This document shows, piece by piece, positions 1 to 7,357 of a stretch of DNA of 30,028 bases. Each line of letters starts with the position of its first letter. Positions within the stretch are counted from its first letter, which is position 1. The stretch comes from DATJPW01 sp035506215 (GTDB lineage: Bacteria; Desulfobacterota; Desulfomonilia; Desulfomonilales; Desulfomonilaceae): assembly GCA_035506215.1 (NCBI GenBank), contig DATJPW010000248.1, positions 1 to 30,028 of the forward strand, written 5' to 3'. A program made the translations under genes and the position numbers. Below the pieces are notes generated by a model. That model ran no database searches, was not told the DNA's origin, and was given only the letters and a program-made list of their open reading frames with translations.

Positions 1-1
1 T

Positions 2-373
2 GTTGAAGAAATGCGCGGTGTCAGCGAGGAGTATGTTTTCACCTACAAGGGGAGAAAACTTACTAAAATGTATGGTAGGGCCTGGAGGGATGCCAGGGAA
101 AGAGCAGGACTCGAACAGGTGAGAGTCCACGACTTAAAGCATACTTTCGGCCGGCGACTCCGAGCGGCCGGAGTATCCTTTGAGGACAGGCAAGACCTTC
201 TGGGCCACAAATCCGGAAGGGTCACGACGCACTATTCTCAGGCCGAACTGCAAAATCTAATCGAAGCGGCGAACAAGGTATGCTCGGAAGGGTCCCGCAA
301 AAGTCCCGCACTGGTAATTTTAAAGAGAAAAACCGCTGCGAGCAGTCAACTCAAATCAGCGGTTTCTCAATAG
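2..373 (+). CDS. Tyrosine recombinase (phage-type integrase), C-terminal part, cut by window edge
   Basis: The reading frame is open from the left edge, so the true start lies outside the window. The visible part is the C-terminal catalytic domain of a tyrosine recombinase, which cuts and rejoins DNA at attachment sites. Box II reads HDLKHTFGRRLRAAGV, followed by LLGHKS and THYS with the nucleophilic Tyr. The usual Arg of HxxR is Lys; from memory this occurs in a proteobacterial integrase subfamily, so it need not mean inactivity. The gene ends 6 bases before the encoded CCA of tRNA-Ala on the other strand, the usual arrangement for an element integrated in a tRNA 3' end; the element would extend leftwards. 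The last 15 or so codons run through the inverted repeat that looks like the tRNA terminator, so the tail may be a read-through extension. Whether the full gene is intact cannot be seen. Confidence 0.85.
   Translation, partial: VEEMRGVSEEYVFTYKGRKLTKMYGRAWRDARERAGLEQVRVHDLKHTFGRRLRAAGVSFEDRQDLLGHKSGRVTTHYSQAELQNLIEAANKVCSEGSRKSPALVILKRKTAASSQLKSAVSQ
325..368 (-). terminator. Rho-independent terminator downstream of tRNA-Ala
   Basis: On the minus strand GAGAAACCGCTG (368-357) pairs with CAGCGGTTTTTCTC (338-325), leaving an 18-base loop; the 3' arm carries two extra T and transcription would continue into CTTT. It sits just past the tRNA-Ala 3' end and overlaps the last codons of the integrase on the opposite strand. 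Confidence 0.55.
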
Positions 374-379
374 AATCTC

Positions 380-455
<76 letters not shown>

Positions 456-466
456 ACAAGTCTTAT

Positions 467-495
467 ACTATCACCCATACTTGGGTAGGTGTCAA
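467..495 (-). promoter_or_regulatory. Sigma-70 type promoter of tRNA-Ala
   Basis: On the minus strand TTGACA (495-490), a 17-base spacer and GATAGT (472-467) place the start about 5 bases before the tRNA 5' end. The spacer contains a small palindrome with arms ACCCA/TGGGT. Confidence 0.6.
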
Positions 496-507
496 ATCCT
501 TTCCTTT

Positions 508-1416
508 TTATCCAGTGAGGTTCAGCTCGAACCATAATATCTCGTTCGGGTCGGAAATCCTCAAAAGATGATACGGAGGCTGAGAGAAAACCTCCCCACC
601 TTTTACTCGATGCTTCACGTCCTCGACCTCTTCCGGCCGGATCTTCTTCTCGCGCTCTTTCAGGTCTTCGAGTTCAGGTATTGGCCGCAGGGAGAGAAAG
701 ACAAGGACTTGGTCTCCGGCCTTTTTGGGATCGTACGCGAATCCCTTCTTACCGATAGGAATTTCAAAGGGTTCGTGTGCCTTGACCTTGCCTGCGTCTG
801 GCGCCAGGGTCGGTTCGGGTCTCTTGGGCTTCTTTCCTTTTTTCACCTGTTTTTTCGCCTGAGGCGGGCGGGCCGGATACAGCATGTCCATACCTTTGGG
901 GCCCTGACGGAAGATATATGCATAGCCGTCGACGTTGGATTCGAACTTCATTTTGTACTCATCACCCGTCTTCATCTCCACGTCGAAGCCTTTTGCCGGC
1001 GTGAAATCCTTTTCACGTTTGGCCTTGACCAACATCTGGCTGCTCATGCCTATAATTGGATTGGGGATGACTATTTTTTCTCCCGGTGAGATCTTGCTTG
1101 GAGAAGACAAATCGTTGTACTCGGCCAATCCCACGGCGAGGCTTTGATCACCCATAGTACTCTCTGCTACCTTATCCAGAGTGTCCGCCTCTCTGATGGT
1201 ATACGTGGAAGTATCGGGTTCATTACCATCTTTGCGAGGCTTGGAGAGAGCAGACCACGGAAAGGACTTGAAGTATTCGCTTTTCATCGTGAGGGGCGGT
1301 TTAGTCTCTTCAATGGGCGGAAGGGGAGGGGGCTCATCCTTCTTTTGAAAGTACCCGCATCCCACGATCAGTCCAGGGATCAAGATGATCAGAAATTGAA
1401 TGAGAAACCGTTTCAT
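508..1416 (-). CDS. LysM and DUF4384-like lipoprotein
   Basis: A 302-residue predicted lipoprotein. The signal peptide ends in a lipobox (IVGC, Cys20), followed by a proline-rich linker. Residues about 72-120 resemble a LysM peptidoglycan-binding module (YTIREADTLDKVAE ... PGEKIVIPNP). The second half resembles the DUF4384 fold: FESNVDGYAYIFRQGP, a Lys/Pro-rich insert, then FEIPIGKKGFAYDP and VLVFLSLRP. The likely site is the periplasmic face of an envelope membrane, bound to peptidoglycan; no enzymatic function is suggested. The start has an AGGAGG at 1428-1423. It lies 115 bases downstream of cvpA on the same strand, probably in one unit, and ends just before the tRNA-Ala promoter. The gap to cvpA holds a small stem (TGCCGG/CCGGCA near 1444-1461) that could attenuate transcription. 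Confidence 0.75.
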   Translation of the reverse strand: MKRFLIQFLIILIPGLIVGCGYFQKKDEPPPLPPIEETKPPLTMKSEYFKSFPWSALSKPRKDGNEPDTSTYTIREADTLDKVAESTMGDQSLAVGLAEYNDLSSPSKISPGEKIVIPNPIIGMSSQMLVKAKREKDFTPAKGFDVEMKTGDEYKMKFESNVDGYAYIFRQGPKGMDMLYPARPPQAKKQVKKGKKPKRPEPTLAPDAGKVKAHEPFEIPIGKKGFAYDPKKAGDQVLVFLSLRPIPELEDLKEREKKIRPEEVEDVKHRVKGGEVFSQPPYHLLRISDPNEILWFELNLTG

Positions 1417-1531
1417 GACATCCTCCTGGCTCCGGCAGCGGAGGTGCCGGATTCACCCGGCAATTCCCTGGGGGAACGGTAGTCGCCCTCTTCTAAAAGA
1501 ATATCCGAATAATTGGAAACAAATGGCAAAG

Positions 1532-2065
1532 CTACTGCGTCCCTTTCCACTTCGATATGAATGATTGCCACTGATCTCTTGCGCTTTTGGGCGCATAGGC
1601 AAGGCCCTTCGCGGTCAGTCGGTCAACAGGCGGAATAAGCTTTGAAGCTTTTACCACAGGCCAATCAGGGACCCCGACCAGCAGCACTTGTACACCCGCA
1701 GCCACTATTACAAGTCCTGCGACAACTCCCATGACAGCGCCCAGTATGCGATCCAGCCAACTCAATCGAGTAAGGTCCAGCAAGAAGTCCAATATTCGGC
1801 GGATAATGAGAAAAACGATCTGTACCCCAATGAATACGACGACCATGGCTAGAATCATCGAAATCTGCGGGTCCAATTTGGAAATTTTGTCCAGGTACAC
1901 CACGACTGCCGGGTAATACTTGAAGGCCAGCAACACTCCCAGGACTAAACTGGCCAGGGCAGTCAATGAACGCACGAAACCCTTCCATATTCCCAGAATG
2001 AATGAGACCAGAAGGGTGCCTAAAATGAACATATCAATCAAATTGTAGCTGTCCATTAATGGCAT
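1532..2065 (-). CDS. cvpA: CvpA family inner-membrane protein
   Basis: A 177-residue membrane protein with about four hydrophobic segments. It has CvpA-family features: an N-terminal NLIDMFILGTLLVSFILG, the GIWKGFVRSL loop, and SWLDRILGAVMGVVAGLVIV in the third to fourth segments. In E. coli CvpA affects colicin V production and bile resistance; its molecular job is not well settled. The ATG at 2065 has GGAGG (2077-2073) with seven bases of spacing. An in-frame extension up to 2191 exists but has no ribosome site and an un-CvpA-like sequence, so it is rejected. A promoter about 230 bases upstream (2305-2333) would give a long leader. The lipoprotein gene follows. Confidence 0.85.
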   Translation of the reverse strand: MPLMDSYNLIDMFILGTLLVSFILGIWKGFVRSLTALASLVLGVLLAFKYYPAVVVYLDKISKLDPQISMILAMVVVFIGVQIVFLIIRRILDFLLDLTRLSWLDRILGAVMGVVAGLVIVAAGVQVLLVGVPDWPVVKASKLIPPVDRLTAKGLAYAPKSARDQWQSFISKWKGTQ

Positions 2066-2593
2066 GACCGTGCCTCCAACATCGACTCGCTGGTCAGAAC
2101 CGGCCAGTCTGCTCGCCAGTTGCGCATGAGTGCTCGCGCACTGACAGTGTCGCACAAAGGCTGCCAAGAACGAGTCCCAAAACATGAGCATTTCGAATTT
2201 TTGAAAAAACTTCCAGAAAGAAACCGAACAGCCCAGCCTCTGTTCCTGCTTTCCTTGGGAAACCCGATCCGAGGCGAGAACTCAATATGTGATCCCCCTT
2301 TTAAATTATAGTACATCAAAACGGGGATGTCGGAAAGAACGCAAGAATCACAAAATGCAACTGTTAAACGGTCGATGCAAGCGCATGAAGTCAGTCTGAT
2401 GGATTCCACGGAGCGCATATATCTCCGGTACACACGGGTACCCTCTTGAAGACCCTTTCTATAGCCTACAAATATATTTGTCAATATAAATCAGAATGTT
2501 TATCGCCAAACCTAAAGTTGAGTCAAGGAAAATACCGACAGAAGAATTCATTTGTGTTGGATAAACTGCGCATTTGTGGTCCAATGAAACGCC
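2066..2593. other. Intergenic region between cvpA and rph
   Basis: This 528-base divergent gap has no convincing gene; short frames here lack ribosome sites and family features. It holds a good minus-strand promoter for cvpA (2305-2333) and its leader of about 230 bases. For rph only a weak candidate is visible: TTGTCA at 2478-2483 with TATCGC at 2501-2506. The part at 2460-2510 is AT-rich. No tRNA, repeat family or riboswitch was recognised. Confidence 0.6.
2305..2333 (-). promoter_or_regulatory. Candidate promoter for the cvpA unit
   Basis: On the minus strand CCGACA (2333-2328), a 17-base spacer and a perfect TATAAT (2310-2305). Transcription would start near 2298 and give a leader of about 230 bases before cvpA. 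Confidence 0.5.
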
Positions 2594-3322
2594 ATGAGAC
2601 AATTCATCAGAAACGAGAATCGAAAACCCGATGCCCTGAGGCAGTGGGAGATAACAAGCGGTGTGCTGGAGCATGCAGAGGGGTCGGCGCTCATAGTAGC
2701 CGGAAAGACCAAGGTGCTATGCGCTGCCAGCGTGGAAGACACAGTCCCGCCGTTCCTGAAACAGAGTGGAAAAGGCTGGGTAACAGCCGAATACTCAATG
2801 CTCCCACGTGCTACCCACACTCGGTCTCCACGAGAGCGCGGAGGGAGGATAGGCGGCAGGACCATGGAGATTCAGCGTGTTATTGGCCGGTCCCTGCGGT
2901 CGGTTACCGACCTGGAGGCGTTCGGTCAAAGGACAGTGACGGTGGACTGCGACGTGATCCAGGCAGATGGCGGGACCAGGGTTGCCGCTGTATCCGCGGC
3001 CTGGGTGGCCTTATATATGGCGTTTCGGACGCTGATGTCAGGCGGCATAATCGCATCAAATCCGTTGCGGGATTCGGTGGCCGCAGTCAGTGTCGGCATG
3101 GTGAACAACGTAATGCTCCTGGATTTGGCTTATGATGAAGATTCCGCCGCGGATGTTGACATGAATGTTGTGATGACAGGAAGCGGCCGACTGGTGGAAG
3201 TGCAGGCCACAGCCGAGCACACACCGTTTTCCATGGCCAGAATGAACTCACTGCTGCAGCTTGCACGCAAAGGCGTTGAGGTCATATCTAGGATCCAGAA
3301 GGATGCGTGCAAGGGCCTCTAA
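2594..3322 (+). CDS. rph: Ribonuclease PH
   Basis: A 242-residue protein matching RNase PH in length (E. coli 238) and motifs. RNase PH is a phosphate-dependent 3'-5' exoribonuclease that trims tRNA 3' ends and forms a hexameric ring. Visible motifs are VLCAASVED, WVTAEYSMLPRATHTR, the RGGRIGGRTMEIQRVIGRSLR region at about 82-102, the phosphate-site segment DCDVIQADGGTR at 118-129, and VEVQATAEHTPFS near the C-terminus. The N-terminus (RNENRKPDALR) is a variant of the family's MRxDGRxxDxLR. The ribosome site is weak. It is convergent with the TPR gene, 7 bases apart, and lacks the rdgB (XTP/dITP pyrophosphatase) partner that often follows rph. Confidence 0.95.
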   Translation: MRQFIRNENRKPDALRQWEITSGVLEHAEGSALIVAGKTKVLCAASVEDTVPPFLKQSGKGWVTAEYSMLPRATHTRSPRERGGRIGGRTMEIQRVIGRSLRSVTDLEAFGQRTVTVDCDVIQADGGTRVAAVSAAWVALYMAFRTLMSGGIIASNPLRDSVAAVSVGMVNNVMLLDLAYDEDSAADVDMNVVMTGSGRLVEVQATAEHTPFSMARMNSLLQLARKGVEVISRIQKDACKGL

Positions 3323-3329
3323 ACAATTC

Positions 3330-4649
3330 TCAGCGATTGTCGCTGGACCCGGCCGTCTTAGCTTGACTTTGACCTTTGTCGTTCTCCACCGGCAACAGAG
3401 AGCCCGCTTCCGAAAGTTCCGGGATCGGCTCGATGGGACTGGAGGTGTCCCTGCTGCTCCTGGGATTGATGAGTGACAGCTTTTCGAGAAGTTCGTTTCT
3501 GTGTCCTTCATCGGTGGTGAGCTTCAATGCCTGTTGATAATCGGCCGCGGCTTTCTCAGGCATTCCCTTTGCCATATATACAATCGCGCGATTCTCATAA
3601 AAGATTGGGGTCGTAGGGTCCAGCGCGATGGCCTTAGAGTATTCCTCGAGTGCTTTGTCCATATCATTCAATTCGTGGTAAACCAGACCACGGTTATTAT
3701 GGGCTACCGCATCCTTCGGATTCAGGTCCAACGATTTTGTATAATCCGCCAGAGCGTTTTCCGAGCGTTTCATTCTGAGGTTAGTGTCACCCCGAATCCG
3801 GTAGATTTCCGCATTTCCCGGGTCACGGGCCAGGGCTGAATCGAAATCCTCAAGGGCCTTCTGATACTTTCCATTCTTGTAATATGTGAGACCTCTGTCT
3901 CGCAATGACTGCATGTGACCAGGATCGATTCTCAATGCCAGCGTCCAAAAATTAACAGCCTGCTTCTCATCGCCCTTGCGGTAACTGGCAAGACCCTCGT
4001 TGTAATTGGCTTCGGCGATCAAGCCGCGGATTTCAAGGACTCTCGAGGCAACTTCAGGGACATTTTCAGGTTTCTTGGCCAGCTCGATAACCTTCATGTA
4101 TTCATCCAGGGCCCTATCGTAATGTTTCTGCTTTTCATATATTTCGCCAAGGGCCTGATATGCGAGTAGGTTTTTTTTGTTCAAGGTAATCGCGTGTCGC
4201 AACGTCTTGATCGCCTGATCCAGATCACCTCTGTCTTTCTCGACCACGCCCAGTGCAGTATGAATCACACTCTCACGCTTACCCTGTTTTGCCGCAAGTG
4301 CGAGGTCCTGAAATGCACCTTCCAGGTCCCCTTTTTTTTGACGGGCAATGCCCCGATTAGCCAATGCATTGGTATAGTCCGGCTTGATCTCAAGAGCGCG
4401 GTTGAAGTCTTCGATGGCCTTGTCATATTGGCCTTTGCGCTTGAAAGCCACCCCCCTGTTGTTATATGCGAGATGGTCCTGAGGGTCGACTTGCAGCGCT
4501 CGGTTAAAGAACTCGATGGCCTCATCTGTTCGATTCTGCTTCAATGCCTCGACTCCCTGATTGTACGAGTCCACGAATTCCTCTTGCGCGAAGGCGACAA
4601 GAGGCACCCATGCTGCCAGGAACATCAATAAAAAGAGTACCTTCCTCAT
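3330..4649 (-). CDS. Exported TPR-repeat protein
   Basis: A 439-residue protein with a signal peptide (MRKVLFLLMFLAAWVPLVAFA) and then about ten tetratricopeptide repeats, many with canonical spacing such as AYNNRGVAFKRKGQYDKAIE, ALANRGIARQKKGDLEGAF and AHNNRGLVYHELNDMDKALE. TPRs form a helical superhelix that binds peptides or proteins, so this is probably a periplasmic or envelope scaffold; partners are unknown. The tail of about 50 residues is Ser/Pro-rich and likely disordered. The start has AAAGGA about 11 bases upstream, a loose spacing. It is transcribed alone, convergent with rph, and shares its upstream gap with the divergent Cys/Pro-rich gene. Confidence 0.85.
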   Translation of the reverse strand: MRKVLFLLMFLAAWVPLVAFAQEEFVDSYNQGVEALKQNRTDEAIEFFNRALQVDPQDHLAYNNRGVAFKRKGQYDKAIEDFNRALEIKPDYTNALANRGIARQKKGDLEGAFQDLALAAKQGKRESVIHTALGVVEKDRGDLDQAIKTLRHAITLNKKNLLAYQALGEIYEKQKHYDRALDEYMKVIELAKKPENVPEVASRVLEIRGLIAEANYNEGLASYRKGDEKQAVNFWTLALRIDPGHMQSLRDRGLTYYKNGKYQKALEDFDSALARDPGNAEIYRIRGDTNLRMKRSENALADYTKSLDLNPKDAVAHNNRGLVYHELNDMDKALEEYSKAIALDPTTPIFYENRAIVYMAKGMPEKAAADYQQALKLTTDEGHRNELLEKLSLINPRSSRDTSSPIEPIPELSEAGSLLPVENDKGQSQAKTAGSSDNR

Positions 4650-4997
4650 ACGATCTGTGGTCCTTTCTTGTTCTTAACACTCCCCCCACCCTTTAACATA
4701 AATTCAAACGGCATGTAACCTTTGTCGTGGCAGGAGATGGAGTTCGAGTCAGCGGATTGAGTCGCGATATTAGACAAAAACATAACTAATATCCAGAACA
4801 TAATCAGTTCATGTTATTTCGCATTGCCGGTTTAAAAGCTAACTTACCACAATCAATTATTTTGCTTGACACGGTCCAAGTGCCATGCTAAACGGCCTTT
4901 TCAATGAAGCCCACCAACGGGCTAAATTCAGTATCCTTAAGCTTGAGTCTACGCCCTCAAGTGTTGTGTGAAGGATCTGACCAAAGGAGGATGAGGT
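4650..4997. other. Divergent intergenic region with a candidate promoter
   Basis: This 348-base gap separates the minus-strand TPR gene and the plus-strand Cys/Pro-rich gene. A perfect TTGACA at 4866-4871 points rightwards, but the matching -10 is poor (GCTAAA at 4887-4892, 15-base spacer). No clear promoter for the TPR gene was found. Positions 4765-4860 are AT-rich. No gene or repeat is seen. Confidence 0.4.
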
Positions 4998-5717
4998 ATG
5001 GTGATAAGAGTCGCTCGTTTGTTGTGCTGTCTAATATTGTCGGCATTCATGTTAATAATCTCTTCGGTAACGGCTGACAACACGGCGTTCGCCTATTCAG
5101 CGGCCTGTCCTCCACCTGCATCGTGCGCTCCACCGCCATGTCCGCCGCCTTCCTGCGGCCCACCGTCTTGCGGCCCGGGACCCTTCGCCATTTGTGGCGC
5201 GTGCATCGGTATATGCACAAACATTTGTGGAGCTGTAATAGGCATTCCTGCAGCGATTATGGCCGGCATCCTCGCGCCTCCTCCTCCTCCAAGGCCCTGT
5301 GGCCCACCGTCTTGCGGACCCACGATGTGCGCTCCGCCGCCCTGCGGACCGCCACCTTGTGCTCCACCGATGTGTGGTCCGCCGCCTTGCGCTCCAGCGC
5401 CGATTACCAAATGCAAACCAGGCTCAATGAACCCATATCAGATGCCTTATAGCTACATGCCCGGCGCGGGTCCAGCCCCATACGCGGGATCGGCCCCATA
5501 CATGATGCCCGCGGCCGCGCCGCCAAGCTACTCATATTGGCCCGGTCCCCCCATGGGGCAGGGCGGCCTCTCGGACATTATAAGCAATGTAGTTCAGATT
5601 CCCTTCCAGTTGGTCTCGGGAACACTGACTGCTCCTGGTGCACCATGGGGGGGCCGAGATCTATTTGCCGGCTTACCCGCCGGTTCGACCGAATCGACAT
5701 TCGGGGCTTATTGGTAG
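4998..5717 (+). CDS. Secreted Cys/Pro-rich repeat protein, unknown function
   Basis: No family is recognised. The 239-residue product begins with a signal peptide or anchor of about 33 residues and continues with two tracts of short Cys-Pro units (CGPPSCGP, CAPPPC, CGPPPC) at about 36-60 and 99-140. Between them lies a hydrophobic Gly/Cys segment (FAICGACIGICTNICGAVIG) that could insert in a membrane. The C-terminal 100 residues are Pro/Gly/Tyr/Met-rich. The dense thiols suggest a disulfide-linked or metal-binding surface protein; this is inference. It has a strong AAAGGAGG ribosome site and its own terminator at 5808-5835, so it is probably a single-gene, well-expressed unit. The nucleotide sequence is repetitive, so copy number could vary among strains. 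Confidence 0.7.
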   Translation: MVIRVARLLCCLILSAFMLIISSVTADNTAFAYSAACPPPASCAPPPCPPPSCGPPSCGPGPFAICGACIGICTNICGAVIGIPAAIMAGILAPPPPPRPCGPPSCGPTMCAPPPCGPPPCAPPMCGPPPCAPAPITKCKPGSMNPYQMPYSYMPGAGPAPYAGSAPYMMPAAAPPSYSYWPGPPMGQGGLSDIISNVVQIPFQLVSGTLTAPGAPWGGRDLFAGLPAGSTESTFGAYW

Positions 5718-5807
5718 AGGATCCCAAGTCCCGGACGCGACAACATTATTAGAAGACTCGCTGGAATCTAGAAGAACTTTCGTAGACCCCAATTCCTCCT
5801 AATCCAC

Positions 5808-5835
5808 GGGGACGACCATCGTCCCCAATTTTTTT
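5808..5835 (+). terminator. Rho-independent terminator
   Basis: A perfect 8-bp stem GGGGACGA (5808-5815) / TCGTCCCC (5819-5826) with a three-base loop is followed by AA and seven T. It lies 90 bases past the Cys/Pro-rich gene. It is the clearest terminator in the window. Confidence 0.9.
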
Positions 5836-5961
5836 GTTTCGTGGCGGCTAAACGGGTTCCACGATAATACAGACACACATGCGCCCTGGGAGGCGTCCGG
5901 CTCGGCTGTAGAAACTCACCGATGATCCGAAAGCAGAGTGGACCCCATCTCGACTCGCGGC

Positions 5962-6144
5962 TCAACGGAGATGAAGTTTACGAAAAAAATCCCGTGCAAG
6001 GCCGTATCTCTCTTGGACCTTACCCATTAATTGGTCCCGCTTTCCTCGCAAGACATGCAATTCGTGATGGGTCAATTTTCCCCATCGCTCCCTCATCCGG
6101 CCTTTGAATTGCTTCCAGTTCCCTTCGATCCGCTGCGAATTCAT
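5962..6144 (-). CDS. CsbD-like small stress protein
   Basis: A 60-residue product matching the CsbD family pattern: MNSQRIEGNWKQFKGRMRERWGKLT, then a GKVQERYG segment. CsbD proteins are short, charged, abundant under general stress in many bacteria, and of unknown mechanism. The ATG at 6144 has an AAGGAG just upstream. It lies 109 bases downstream of the DUF3096 mini-gene on the same strand, a pairing that suggests a shared stress-responsive unit. The C-terminal part (LARDFFRKLHLR) is non-standard. Confidence 0.8.
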   Translation of the reverse strand: MNSQRIEGNWKQFKGRMRERWGKLTHHELHVLRGKRDQLMGKVQERYGLARDFFRKLHLR

Positions 6145-6253
6145 TGCTCACTCCTTCGTTTTCCCGTGTCCTACCCACGCTGTCTTCCGTGGAGAGGGTC
6201 GGACGCGTGTGCGCCTCAAGTGCATCGGCGCCGGCTTTTTTCACCGCCGCTTC

Positions 6254-6397
6254 TTACACAGCCCTCCCCATGAGGCCCAACACGCCCATGACGATGAGGT
6301 ATATCGCTACGACAAAGTTCAGTATCCGCGGAAACAGCAGTATGAGAATGCCCGCGATCAAAGAGATGATCGGGGCGAATGAGACATTGATAATCAT
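6254..6397 (-). CDS. DUF3096-type small membrane protein
   Basis: A 47-residue protein, almost entirely two hydrophobic helices: MIINVSFAPIISLIAGILIL, then LLFPRILNFVVAIYLIVMGVLGL. This matches the DUF3096 pattern of very short two-helix membrane proteins, whose function is unknown. The start at 6397 has AAAGGAG with seven bases of spacing; a longer in-frame version from 6436 adds a charged segment and lacks a ribosome site. The csbD-like gene follows on the same strand. Confidence 0.75.
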   Translation of the reverse strand: MIINVSFAPIISLIAGILILLFPRILNFVVAIYLIVMGVLGLMGRAV

Positions 6398-6513
6398 AGC
6401 TCTTCTCCTTTGATCGTGACACTCGGAGAATTTCAAGGCGCCTTACTCATTTCCGAGAACCAGAGCCGAAATTGAGCACAACGTCCTTGCAATTACTCCA
6501 CACTCTTTGCCAT

Positions 6514-6555
6514 AGAATGGACACTACCGTCCTCACCCACAAGGTTGTCCATTCT
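6514..6555. repeat. Perfect 10-bp inverted repeat
   Basis: AGAATGGACA (6514-6523) and TGTCCATTCT (6546-6555) are exact inverted copies with a 22-base centre. They lie between the end of the Cys/His coiled-coil gene and the start of the DUF3096 gene, both on the minus strand. There is no T-run, so an operator or RNA hairpin is as likely as a terminator. Confidence 0.6.
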
Positions 6556-6635
6556 TCGGAGGTTGATCTTCGGGGAAAGGGGTCAAAAAGGAATCATCAC
6601 AAGTAGGGATATCAGTGGGGATGAAGGAGGTCGGA

Positions 6636-7157
6636 TTAGCGCCGCTTCCATTCTTCCTTGGTCTCTTCTCTCAGTCTTCTCTTTCTGTCCTTCTGCTGTT
6701 GACGAACCGCCATGTCCTCTTTGATTCTGTCGAACCGTTCCCGCTTCTCCATTTCCTCCTGTTCGGCCAATTCACGAAGTCTTTCCGCCATAATTTTTTG
6801 TTCGTACTTCTTCATTCGCTGGGCGGAAATCAACGTTTCTTCAATTTTTTGCCAATTCTCCGTTGACCCGCCACACTCGGAAAGGTGCTTCTGTACCAAA
6901 TATCCCGGGATACCGGCAATATACATGCTACAGAAAGGGCAATGCCTGACCTCGTCGTCTGAGTCGGCGCTCTGCAACACATAACCGTGAGCAAGTATTT
7001 CCTGCAAAGAGCACTCACGTTCCGTCCATAGGTCCCGCCTCCGGATGTACCCCCACCCAGGCCGTTGCACCCATATGGTTTCAATGAGTTTTTCCGGCTT
7101 GTCCACCCTGTACGTGAAGCTGGCGCGGTGTATCCAGAACATTTGTTTGCTTTTCAT
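6636..7157 (-). CDS. Orphan protein with CCHC cluster and charged coiled coil
   Basis: No family is recognised. From the ATG at 7157 the product has 173 residues. The first half is mixed alpha/beta-like (FTYRVDKPEKLIETIWVQRP) and contains a zinc-finger-like cluster C-x2-C-x14-H-x3-C (CPFCSMY ... HLSEC). The last 75 or so residues are a highly charged helix (QRMKKYEQKIMAERLRELAEQ, then Lys/Arg/Glu-rich), likely a coiled coil. The frame is open to 7346 and there adds another C-x2-C (FCQACLKREL), but that start lies only 12 bases from the opposing gene's ATG, so the shorter start is preferred; its ribosome site is weak. Nucleic-acid or protein binding is possible, nothing more. Confidence 0.6.
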   Translation of the reverse strand: MKSKQMFWIHRASFTYRVDKPEKLIETIWVQRPGWGYIRRRDLWTERECSLQEILAHGYVLQSADSDDEVRHCPFCSMYIAGIPGYLVQKHLSECGGSTENWQKIEETLISAQRMKKYEQKIMAERLRELAEQEEMEKRERFDRIKEDMAVRQQQKDRKRRLREETKEEWKRR

Positions 7158-7357
7158 GAGTTCTCTTTTGAGGCAGGCTTGACAGAATGTTGCACCGTAA
7201 ATTAGTCTCAGACTTCGGCCAACTGCCCACGGACTTGTAGTATACCGTATCCTGTTCCGGATATGGTTTTTTTCCGCGCTTCGGGTCAGGATTTCCCGCC
7301 CAAAAGCGCCGGAAGATTGAACGGCAACCGCAGTTTGGCCAGTCAAGGAGGCATCTC

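Noticed and set aside
568..1089. 173-residue plus-strand frame opposite the lipoprotein gene
   Set aside because: It is antisense to a gene with clear lipobox and LysM features and has no ribosome site or recognisable domain.
2056..2484. 142-residue minus-strand frame upstream of cvpA
   Set aside because: No ribosome site, no known features, and it crosses the likely cvpA promoter.
2446..3135. 229-residue plus-strand frame overlapping rph
   Set aside because: It is out of frame with RNase PH, whose motifs are intact; the Arg/Gly-rich sequence is typical of a shadow frame.
5093..5416. Gly-rich minus-strand frame opposite the Cys/Pro repeats
   Set aside because: The complement of Pro codons reads as Gly; there is no independent support.
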